The position numbers and the translations under genes were made by a program. This document shows, piece by piece, positions 57,987 through 64,000 of a stretch of DNA of 64,000 nt. The DNA is from Chloroflexota bacterium. GTDB taxonomy: Bacteria; Chloroflexota; Ktedonobacteria; Ktedonobacterales; JADMIN01. The notes below the pieces were generated by a model that made no database searches, was not told where the DNA came from, and saw only the letters and a list, made by a program, of their open reading frames with translations. Each line of letters opens with the position of its first letter. Positions within the stretch are counted from its first letter, which is position 1. The stretch lies in the NCBI GenBank assembly GCA_021323855.1, contig JAJPKE010000036.1, positions 62,001 to 126,000 of the forward strand, given 5' to 3'.

Positions 57987-58832
57987 CTACTGCCCCGTCT
58001 CAAGCTGTTGATTCTGAAGTTCCTGGCCGAGATAGGCCCTGATGACATCAGGATTCGCCTGGATTTCGGCGGGCGACCCCTCCGCGATGACACGCCCGAA
58101 GTCCAGCACCAGGATACGGTCAGCAATACCCGTCACCATCGCCATGTCGTGTTCGATCAACACCTGCGTGATGCCTGTCTGCTCTTTGAGGTCCAACAGG
58201 ATCGCCGCGAGATCACGCGACTCTTCGCCCCCCAAACCGGCCACCGGCTCATCCAGCAGCAGCAGACGCGGCTGCATCGCCAGCGCCCGCGCCAGATCAA
58301 CCCGTTTCTGCACGCCAAAGGGTAAGCTCCCCAGCGGCGCATCGCGGAAACGCGCCAGGTTCATGAGGTCCAGCACATGCTGGCAATAGGCGCGATTGCT
58401 GCGCTCTTCGGCGCGTGTTGGGCCAAAATAAAGGCCACCCAGCAAGACGGTGCTGCGCATGTGTGCATGCCTGCCGAGCAGCAGATAATCCATCACCGTC
58501 GTCAGCGGGAACTGGCCGAGATTCTGAAACGTCCGCGCCACGCCCGCCGCAGCCATCTGATGGCTGCGCAGCCGCAAGAGGTCGCGCCCGTCATAGGTCA
58601 CGCTGCCACTCTGCGGCTGATAGACGCGCGAGAGGACATTGAGCAGCGAGGTTTTGCCCGCGCCGTTGGGGCCGATCACCGCGAAGATTTCACCACGCCG
58701 CACGGCGAAGGAGACGCCATCGAGCGCCGTCACGCCGGCAAAGCGCACGGTGACGTTCTCAACGAGGAGCAGTAGCGGCTGATCTGGCGTAGCTCCAGCA
58801 GTGGCAGTGTTGGGAGGGTTTTGCGTGTTCAC
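57987..58832 (-). CDS. livG: Branched-chain amino-acid ABC transporter ATPase LivG
   Basis: A 281-residue ATPase. Walker A GPNGAGKTS, the LivG-type signature GSLPFGVQKRVDLARAL, Walker B LLLLDEPVAGLGGEE and H-loop LIEHDMAMV are present. The long insert between Walker A and the signature is typical of LivG. I place the start at the GTG at 58832, which overlaps the livF stop (GTGA) and has AAGGA 10 bases upstream; an earlier GTG at 58841 would sit almost on that site. It works with LivF to energise the LivHM permease. Confidence 0.92.
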   Translation of the reverse strand: MNTQNPPNTATAGATPDQPLLLLVENVTVRFAGVTALDGVSFAVRRGEIFAVIGPNGAGKTSLLNVLSRVYQPQSGSVTYDGRDLLRLRSHQMAAAGVARTFQNLGQFPLTTVMDYLLLGRHAHMRSTVLLGGLYFGPTRAEERSNRAYCQHVLDLMNLARFRDAPLGSLPFGVQKRVDLARALAMQPRLLLLDEPVAGLGGEESRDLAAILLDLKEQTGITQVLIEHDMAMVTGIADRILVLDFGRVIAEGSPAEIQANPDVIRAYLGQELQNQQLETGQ

Positions 58833-59620
58833 AGCGACCACGTCCTTTCCGGGCGCCGTTCGCGGAGCATCCCGTAATTGGCGCGGTCCGTGCCCTCATG
58901 CAGACCGAGATAGAAGGTACGCACGGTTTCGTCGCGCAGCAACTCGGCGGCGGGTTTCGCCAGCGCCACTTTGCCCGTTTCCAGGACATAGCCATACGAG
59001 GCGAGCGAAAGCGCCATCTGCGCGTTCTGCTCCACCAGCAACACAGCGGTGCCACTGGCGCTGATTTCCGCGATGATGGCGCTGATCTGCTGGATCATGA
59101 TCGGCGCCAGCCCCAACGACGGCTCATCGAGCAGCAGCAGCTTGGGGTTGGCCATCAGCCCGCGCCCGATGGCCAGCATTTGCTGCTCACCGCCAGAGAG
59201 ATAGCCCGCCGCGCTCTGGCGACGTTCGCGCAGCACCGGAAAGAGGTCCAGCACGCGGTCATATGAACGGCGGATGGCCGCCGCGTCACGCACGGCAAAG
59301 GCTCCCGCGCGCAGATTTTCGTCAACGGTCAATTCAGCGAAGAGCCGCCGCCCTTCGAGGACCTGCGCAATACCCAGCCGGACGATCTGTGTGGCGTCGC
59401 GGTTCTCGATATGCTGGTCCTCGAAGGTAATGGACCCCTGAACGATACGGCCACCATGCAGCGGCAACAGGCCGGTGATGGCGCGCAGGATGGTGGATTT
59501 ACCGGCGCCGTTCGCGCCAAGTAGCGCGACGACCCCACGTTCGGGCACCTCAAGCGAAACGCCCTGCACGGCGGCGATGGTGCCGTGATACATCACGGCG
59601 AGATGCTGGAGACGCAACAT
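58829..59620 (-). CDS. livF: Branched-chain amino-acid ABC transporter ATPase LivF
   Basis: A 263-residue ATPase with Walker A GANGAGKST, signature YLSGGEQQMLAIGRGL, Walker B LLLLDEPSLGLAP and H-loop LLVEQNAQMALSLA, the LivF pattern with glutamine at the switch position. The start is the ATG at 59620, 7 bases after GAGGAGG; an upstream in-frame ATG is less likely. It is the first gene of the livF-G-H-M-binding-protein operon. The gene upstream is tetR, and the 349-base gap between them carries the operator listed separately. Confidence 0.93.
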   Translation of the reverse strand: MLRLQHLAVMYHGTIAAVQGVSLEVPERGVVALLGANGAGKSTILRAITGLLPLHGGRIVQGSITFEDQHIENRDATQIVRLGIAQVLEGRRLFAELTVDENLRAGAFAVRDAAAIRRSYDRVLDLFPVLRERRQSAAGYLSGGEQQMLAIGRGLMANPKLLLLDEPSLGLAPIMIQQISAIIAEISASGTAVLLVEQNAQMALSLASYGYVLETGKVALAKPAAELLRDETVRTFYLGLHEGTDRANYGMLRERRPERTWSL

Positions 59621-59800
59621 CGCAGTGCCTCCTCGCGCCGCACCGTTGCGGCGTCTGGGGAGAGAAAACGCAGCTACAAACACAAACACGATACGCGCAA
59701 AGAGCGAATGAGCCAGTGACGTGCGAACGGTTGCCAGGTGTTGCTACGAGTTGCCAGGTGAAAGCGAGGGTAACGTTCAATGGCAGGAGTATACCGCCAT

Positions 59801-59840
59801 TTGACTGAACATTCAATACACATTCTGAACGTTCAGTCAA
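59801..59840 (-). promoter_or_regulatory. Paired TetR-type operators upstream of the liv operon
   Basis: TTGACTGAACATTCA (59801-59815) and TGAACGTTCAGTCAA (59826-59840) are inverted copies with one mismatch, 10 bases apart. Each half contains its own palindrome (TGAACGTTCA is perfect). Read on the minus strand, the outer TTGACT can serve as a -35 box for livF. The layout suggests two TetR dimers bound side by side over the promoter. Confidence 0.72.
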
Positions 59841-59876
59841 GGGCATGCAAGAAAAAGGATGAGTGATAGCATGTCT

Positions 59877-59910
59877 GGACGCAGACATTCCTGTCTGCGC
59901 CACCAGAGCG
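59877..59910. repeat. Third repeat type (GACATTCCTGTCTGC)
   Basis: GCAGACATTCCTGTCTGC lies at 59881-59898 in the gap between livF and tetR. A related copy, CGGACATTCCTGTCTGCCG, is inside the ligase-glycosyltransferase gene near 48.03 kb. Each is an imperfect palindrome around ATTC. Only two copies are visible here. Confidence 0.6.
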
Positions 59911-59969
59911 CCGCACGGTGGGGGAGGCAGGCCAAAGAGGAAACTGTGATAATCGAGAGTCGGGAGAAA

Positions 59970-60686
59970 TTATACTTGTTGTAGTTCTTCAGCAGGAGCC
60001 TGACGGACGCAATAATCGCCGATGCCGTGTTCGAGGAGAGCGAAAGCGCGCTCGGCTGCGAGCCGCAGATCGGGGGCGATGCTCTCGGCGCGCTCGCCGG
60101 CCAGCAGGCGCTTGTGTCCCTCCACATGCAGCGTCCGATACACGCTATAGAACATGCCAGCGACGATGCGCGGCGTCAGGTCGTCCGGCGCGGCGTGTGT
60201 CTCGGCGGCCAGCGTTCGCGCCAGGGCGGCCTCACTGCGCTCACCGATCTCGCGTTCACGCGCACGCAGCGCCGGACTATTCTGAATCACGCGCTCGAAG
60301 GCAAGCATATGTTGATCGAGACCGGAATAGGGGTCGTGCCGCGCCAGCGATTCCAGATAGGCGCGCCACAACGCCGTCAGCGCCGATTCACCTGGCGCAC
60401 GCTGCCGCACGATCTGGCTCCAATGTTCCTCAACTTCTAGCTGCCGGTCGAAGAACAAATCCTCTTTGGTGGGAAAATAGTTAAAGACGGTATTCACCGA
60501 GACATCGGCGGCGCGCGCCACCTCGGCAACTGTCACTGCGTCGAAGCCGCGTTCGAGGAAGAGCATCAGCGCAGCGTCGGCGATCATCAGGCGTGTGCGC
60601 CGCTTTTTGCGTTCGCGCAGCCCCAATTCCGCATCATCAAGATTGCCAAAACCGCTACTATTCTCGCCGCCCGCCATCTTCACCAC
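59970..60686 (-). CDS. TetR-family regulator (upstream of the liv operon)
   Basis: A 238-residue TetR regulator. The helix-turn-helix lies at about 30-75 (TRLMIADAALMLFLERGFDAVTVAEVARAADVSVNTVFNYFPTKEDLFF in order). The remainder is the helical ligand-binding domain (FERVIQNSPALRAREREIGERSEAALAR). It is transcribed in the same direction as livF, with the paired TGAACGTTCA operators between them, and divergently from the 61 kb gene. It is therefore the likelier regulator of both the liv operon and the dyad-carrying promoters on its other side. The ligand is unknown. Confidence 0.88.
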   Translation of the reverse strand: MVKMAGGENSSGFGNLDDAELGLRERKKRRTRLMIADAALMLFLERGFDAVTVAEVARAADVSVNTVFNYFPTKEDLFFDRQLEVEEHWSQIVRQRAPGESALTALWRAYLESLARHDPYSGLDQHMLAFERVIQNSPALRAREREIGERSEAALARTLAAETHAAPDDLTPRIVAGMFYSVYRTLHVEGHKRLLAGERAESIAPDLRLAAERAFALLEHGIGDYCVRQAPAEELQQV

Positions 60687-60774
60687 CTCGCATCGAAGCC
60701 TACCAGAAATATGCTCCTGTTTGGATTATAGATGAATCAACGACATATTTCCATCGAATAGGAAATTGGTGTCA

Positions 60775-60803
60775 TTGCAAATATGTGATAAACACATTAT
60801 AAT
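60775..60803 (+). promoter_or_regulatory. Sigma-70 promoter with dyad in the spacer (first of two)
   Basis: TTGCAA (60775-60780) and TATAAT (60798-60803) are 17 bases apart. The 15-base dyad ATGTG-ATAAA-CACAT (60783-60797) occupies the spacer and touches the -10 box. The transcript would start near 60810, about 195 bases before the next gene. Confidence 0.68.
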
Positions 60804-60920
60804 GGTTTTCGCGGCGGAAGGCGAACCTGAAAACAGCTCGCTCACGAGGGGCGAGTAAGTCGAGAAAGGCGGAAACGATGTGAGAAACGCGACTAGCCAG
60901 CCCATCTAGCGAGTCAGCTC
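60804..60920 (+). other. Possible structured leader or small RNA
   Basis: Between the two tandem promoters is a 117-base segment without a gene. It contains GUUUUC/GAAAAC (6-bp) and UUCGC/GCGAA pairings that exclude each other, and a CUCGC/GCGAG stem. It is rich in single-stranded-looking purine runs such as GAAAACAG and GAGAAAGGCGGAAACG. It matches no riboswitch class I recognise. RNA function is a guess based on context and alternative pairings. Confidence 0.25.
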
Positions 60921-60949
60921 TTGACAACTAACGTGATTTACGTTAGTAT
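60921..60949 (+). promoter_or_regulatory. Sigma-70 promoter with perfect 8-bp dyad in the spacer (second)
   Basis: TTGACA (60921-60926) and TAGTAT (60944-60949) are 17 bases apart. The spacer is the perfect inverted repeat ACTAACGT-GATTT-ACGTTAGT (60927-60947), which runs into the -10 box. A repressor bound here would block transcription of the 61 kb gene. TetR from the divergent gene or the MarR protein downstream are candidates. Confidence 0.75.
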
Positions 60950-61005
60950 TGGCGCGTCATCACTTTAATCTTTTTGATCATCTGCTTCTGGAGGGTTGAT
61001 CGCTT

Positions 61006-61563
61006 ATGGCGCTCTTTACAGATGCCGTCATCGCTGATGTTGCGCAGCGCATCTGGCGACGCTATCAGACGTTGGGCAAGGCGCTAGGCATGGTTATACC
61101 TGTTGCGAGCGCTGAGGTGCTGCCGGAAACGAGCGAACTGGTGCGGCGCATGCGCCTGCTGATCTCGGTGGCAAACGGCGAACATGCACGCGCGTCAACG
61201 TCTGAAGAGTTGCTGATGCAGATAGAGGAAGCCCGGCGCTGGGTCGTTGGTCTGCTCTTTGGCAATGTCTGGGGTGCGCTGACGCCGATCCCCGATGACT
61301 TCTGGCGCACCGATATCGGCGTGCTGATTTCGCGGGTGGGTTGGTGGCTCGCCGCCGATGAACTCATCACAATTAGCAATGCGGCGGCGCTGGCCTTCGG
61401 CGAGAACACGCAGGCCAACCGCATGCGTATCGCTCGCGCCATCGAGAACGGCACGCTGGAGTGGTACCTTGATCCATCCGTGGCCAATCCGCAGCAGAAT
61501 CGTCGCGTCCTGCGGCCCCAGGTGGAGCGACTGCGCGAGATTATCCGCTGGCCGCCGGAGTAA
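61006..61563 (+). CDS. Hypothetical soluble protein under dyad-controlled promoters
   Basis: A 185-residue helical protein with no family I recognise. It has no signal peptide or membrane segment. Notable parts are ELVRRMRLLISVANGEHARA, LMQIEEARRWVVGLLFGNVWG and ENTQANRMRIARAIENGTLEWYLDP. The C-terminal segment resembles a small helical DNA-binding region in layout (NRRVLRPQVERLREIIRWP). Two promoters with built-in dyads lie upstream, so its expression is tightly controlled. A GGAGGGTTGATCGCTT leader gives the ribosome binding site. The MarR-ABC operon that follows has its own promoter. Confidence 0.7.
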   Translation: MALFTDAVIADVAQRIWRRYQTLGKALGMVIPVASAEVLPETSELVRRMRLLISVANGEHARASTSEELLMQIEEARRWVVGLLFGNVWGALTPIPDDFWRTDIGVLISRVGWWLAADELITISNAAALAFGENTQANRMRIARAIENGTLEWYLDPSVANPQQNRRVLRPQVERLREIIRWPPE

Positions 61564-61681
61564 TGTCAGTGATGCCTATGCCGCCAAAAAGTCCCCTGGC
61601 GCTCTGTCGCCACTTGACAATGCGCTATGACGCGATATATCTTATTCTCACAATGCAGTGACAACGATACGTCGCCATCCC

Positions 61682-61737
61682 TTGACAGCGCCGCCTCCGA
61701 TCCGCTAGAATAGTTTCGTTAGTTAATAAATTAGTTA
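61682..61737 (+). promoter_or_regulatory. marR promoter with direct repeats downstream
   Basis: TTGACA (61682-61687) and TAGAAT (61706-61711) are 18 bases apart, a near-consensus promoter. Directly after it are two direct repeats of TTAGTTA (61719-61725 and 61731-61737), 12 bases apart, over the expected transcription start. They are the likely binding site for the MarR protein. A second, weaker pair (TTGACA at 61614, TATATC at 61636) lies upstream. Confidence 0.7.
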
Positions 61738-61786
61738 CTTAAGCAAGAAATGCCTTGCTCCCAGTTTTCAGTGAAGGAGTCCCAAC

Positions 61787-62290
61787 ATGGATTGGGAATG
61801 GCGCGCCGATCCGATGGCACAGAAGCTCTGGCAGGCGTTCACGCAGTTTGGCCGCGCTCAATGGCACCAACGGCCAGTCGCGGGCTGCACGCCCGGCGAA
61901 GTGCGACTGCTGATCTGCATCCGCCGCTGCGCCAAATCGGGGCCGGATGCCACCAAAGTGTCAGACCTCAGCAAATTGCTCCATATCACCGCGCCCGCCG
62001 TGACACAGATGCTCAATAGCCTCGAAGCCAACGGGCTGGTGGAGCGCCAGAACGATCCCAGCGACCGGCGCTCTGTCCTCCTCACGCTGACGGAGAAAGG
62101 CGAGGCGGTCACACAACAGGCGACCGATATGGTTGCCGCAGCGTTTCAGGGGTTGGTGGACTACCTGGGCAAAGAAAGAAGCCACGAGTTGGTTGAGTTA
62201 TTGCAGAGCGCCAGCCACTATTTCAACGAAAGAGCAGCCAATGCTCAGCAAACATTCGAGCTACAATGGAGCGGAGTCACCGAGGCATGA
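61787..62290 (+). CDS. MarR-family transcription regulator
   Basis: A 167-residue MarR regulator. The winged helix is at about 55-115: VSDLSKLLHITAPAVTQMLNSLEANGLVERQNDPSDRRSVLLTLTEKG in order, with the family's DxRx wing. Helices at both ends form the dimer interface. The single cysteines (C34, C44, C48) could allow redox sensing but no known motif is matched. GAAGGAG lies 8 bases before the ATG. Its stop overlaps the start of the ABC exporter gene by 4 bases, so it is probably the autorepressor of a MarR-ABC exporter operon induced by the transported compounds. Confidence 0.92.
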   Translation: MDWEWRADPMAQKLWQAFTQFGRAQWHQRPVAGCTPGEVRLLICIRRCAKSGPDATKVSDLSKLLHITAPAVTQMLNSLEANGLVERQNDPSDRRSVLLTLTEKGEAVTQQATDMVAAAFQGLVDYLGKERSHELVELLQSASHYFNERAANAQQTFELQWSGVTEA

Positions 62291-64000
62291 TTAGATTACT
62301 GCGGTTCTTGAAACCCTTCCGAGGATTCCTGGCGATTGTGGTATTCCTGGTGTTCCTGCAATCGCTCGCCAACCTCTATCTGCCCACATTGCTGGCGGAT
62401 ATCGTAGACAAGGGCATCGTCACAGGTGACACCAACTATATCATGCGTGTCGGCGGCATCATGTTGCTGGTGACGCTGGGTGGCACCATCGCCGCCGTTA
62501 TCTCCAGCTTCTTCTCCGCCAGAATTGCGATGGGCTTCGGCAAAATCGTGCGCGGCAAGCTCTTCTCGCAGGTCGAGAACTTCTCGCTGCACGAGTTTGA
62601 TACCGTCAGCACGGCCTCGCTGATTACACGCACCACCAATGACACAACCCAGGTGCAGCAGGTACTTGTCATCATCTTGCAGATGATGCTTTCCGCGCCG
62701 ATGATGTGCATTGGCGGCATCATCCTCGCCATCGGCCAGGATGCCACCCTCTCCTGGGTGCTGGTTGGTGTCATTCCGGTGCTGCTGCTGGCTATCTTCA
62801 TCATCATGCGCGCGGCGATTCCGCTCTTCCAGGTCATGCAGAAGAAACTGGACAAGTTGAATCTGGTGCTGGATGAAGGGCTGACCGGCGTGCGTGTCGT
62901 GCGCGCCTTTGATCGCGACGAGTATGAAAAACGACGCTTCGATGAAGCAAACGTGGACCTGACCACGGTCGCCATTAAAGTCAACCGTATCGTTGCAGTG
63001 ATGATGCCGATGATGATGCTGGTGCTGAATGTCGCCAGCGTCGCTATCCTCTGGTTCGGCAGCATCCGCATCAGCAACGGTGATATGCAGGTCGGCGCGT
63101 TGATCGCGTTCTTGCAATACGCCATGTTCATCCTCTTCTCGCTGCTGATGCTCTCGATGATGTTCATCATGCTGCCGCGCGCCGCTGCCTCCGCCACGCG
63201 CATCAACGCCGTGCTGGATATGCAGCCAGAGATTGTGGATGCCGAGCAGGTGAAAGAAGCCACCGCACAGCGTGGCTATGTCGAGTTCGATGATGTGACG
63301 TTCAGCTATCCTGGCGCCGAGGAGCCAGCCATCTCCAATATCTCGTTCAAGACACGCCCCGGCGAAGTGACGGCGATCATCGGCGGCACCGGCTCCGGCA
63401 AGTCCACTCTCATCAGCCTGATTCCACGTTTCTACGACATTGATAGCGGCTCCCTCCGCATTGACGGCGTGGATGTGCGCGAGATGAGCCAGGAGCATCT
63501 GCGCAGCAAGATTGGCTTCGTGCCACAGAAAGCGGTGCTGTTCTCCGGGACAATTGCCGAAAACATTCGCTATGGCAAAGAGGAAGCCACCGATGAAGAG
63601 ATTCAGCACGCGGCCTCCGTCGCGCAGGCCACCGAATTCATCAGTGGTATGCAGGACGGCTTCGACAGCGTGATCGCTCAGGGCGGCACCAATGTCTCCG
63701 GCGGCCAGAAGCAGCGCCTTTCGATTGCGCGCGCGCTGGTACGCCGGCCAGAAATCTATATCTTCGACGATAGTTTCTCGGCGCTGGACTTCAAGACAGA
63801 CGCCAGATTGCGCGCGGCGCTCAAGAACGAAATCGCCGACGCGACGGTTTTCATCGTGGCCCAGCGGGTCAGCACAGTGATGGACGCCGACCAGATTATC
63901 GTCCTCGATGAAGGGCGGATCGCGGGCATCGGCAAGCACCGTGACCTGCTGGAGAGCTGCGAGGTCTACCGCGAAATCGTCTTCTCGCAGTTGGCGATGG
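62287..64000 (+). CDS. Type I ABC exporter half-transporter (partial, runs off the window)
   Basis: The first 571 residues of a fused permease-ATPase of the MsbA/LmrA class. Six helices span about 12-300 (FLAIVVFLVFLQSLANLYLP at the start). The ATPase follows: Walker A IIGGTGSGKSTL near 365, Q-loop IGFVPQKAVLFSG, signature NVSGGQKQRLSIARAL near 470, and Walker B IYIFDDSFSALDFKTD. The usual catalytic glutamate after Walker B is aspartate here, as in one partner of heterodimeric exporters such as BmrCD or TM287/288. A partner gene should follow beyond the window. It overlaps marR by 4 bases and should export drugs or lipids. Confidence 0.93.
   Translation, partial: MIRLLRFLKPFRGFLAIVVFLVFLQSLANLYLPTLLADIVDKGIVTGDTNYIMRVGGIMLLVTLGGTIAAVISSFFSARIAMGFGKIVRGKLFSQVENFSLHEFDTVSTASLITRTTNDTTQVQQVLVIILQMMLSAPMMCIGGIILAIGQDATLSWVLVGVIPVLLLAIFIIMRAAIPLFQVMQKKLDKLNLVLDEGLTGVRVVRAFDRDEYEKRRFDEANVDLTTVAIKVNRIVAVMMPMMMLVLNVASVAILWFGSIRISNGDMQVGALIAFLQYAMFILFSLLMLSMMFIMLPRAAASATRINAVLDMQPEIVDAEQVKEATAQRGYVEFDDVTFSYPGAEEPAISNISFKTRPGEVTAIIGGTGSGKSTLISLIPRFYDIDSGSLRIDGVDVREMSQEHLRSKIGFVPQKAVLFSGTIAENIRYGKEEATDEEIQHAASVAQATEFISGMQDGFDSVIAQGGTNVSGGQKQRLSIARALVRRPEIYIFDDSFSALDFKTDARLRAALKNEIADATVFIVAQRVSTVMDADQIIVLDEGRIAGIGKHRDLLESCEVYREIVFSQLAM

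Noticed and set aside
60804-60920. Known riboswitch class
   Set aside because: I compared it mentally with cobalamin, TPP, SAM, glycine, guanidine, c-di-GMP and fluoride motifs and found no match; it is kept only as a low-confidence leader.
62296-63939. A 547-codon open frame on the minus strand
   Set aside because: It lies wholly opposite the ABC exporter gene, whose motifs are complete; the His/Asp-rich minus product has no domain and is a codon-bias shadow.

Overview
The window is 64 kb of GC-rich bacterial chromosome with short intergenic gaps and no phage, plasmid or intact transposon. Gene content suggests a member of the Chloroflexota, most likely the Ktedonobacteria. The grounds are the SWIM/DUF5691/MoxR/DUF5682/VWA gene cluster, the many single-pass lipoproteins with Ser/Thr/Pro stalks, NarL-type two-component pairs, and GC-rich palindromic repeats scattered between genes. 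This placement is inference from gene content; no rRNA or universal marker gene is present. I saw no tRNA, rRNA or CRISPR array.

Layout. 0-8.5 kb: small DUF proteins and a zinc-ribbon microprotein, a polysaccharide deacetylase, an ArsR regulator with a fused SRPBCC-glyoxalase protein, a secreted phosphoesterase, a low-GC LRR-TIR protein, a two-component system and an orphan MNT nucleotidyltransferase. 8.7-12.4 kb: a PadR-controlled MacB-like ABC exporter. 12.4-21.6 kb: the SWIM-DUF5691-MoxR-DUF5682-VWA operon, with a kinase-like phosphotransferase downstream. 21.9-30.2 kb: a BNR-repeat protein, an ECF sigma factor with its membrane partner, a GH3 lipoprotein, YqeY, a membrane protein with an RGG-like disordered region, and a lipoprotein. 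30.3-38.1 kb: NurA nuclease, a SLATT/DUF4231 membrane protein, a Tyr/Pro/Gly-rich TPR protein and an SbcC/Rad50-like ATPase. 38.4-45.6 kb: purQ, moaE, moaD, a membrane-anchored FKBP, a large secreted protein, a Uma2-family protein and a PIN toxin-antitoxin pair. 45.6-53.5 kb: a ligase-glycosyltransferase fusion, a receiver-like/transposase-domain fusion, a metal-type MerR regulator with a 28-residue metallothionein-like peptide, a beta-carbonic anhydrase, a hydrolase and a second MerR. 53.6-60.7 kb: a complete branched-chain amino-acid-type (Liv) ABC operon flanked by two TetR regulators. 60.7-64 kb: tandem promoters with built-in dyads, a hypothetical protein, and a MarR-ABC exporter operon cut by the window end.

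The strongest candidate for something new is the 50 kb locus. A promoter with a 19-bp spacer and a perfect ACCTTCC-N7-GGAAGGT dyad drives a Cys-rich MerR gene. Overlapping its 3' end, with its own ribosome binding site, is a 28-codon gene encoding a peptide with ten cysteines. Other leads are the five-gene MoxR/VWA operon, the SLATT-NurA pair, the receiver/transposase fusion, the TIR-LRR protein with a duplicated TIR segment, and a mobile GC-rich repeat that has entered two genes in frame.
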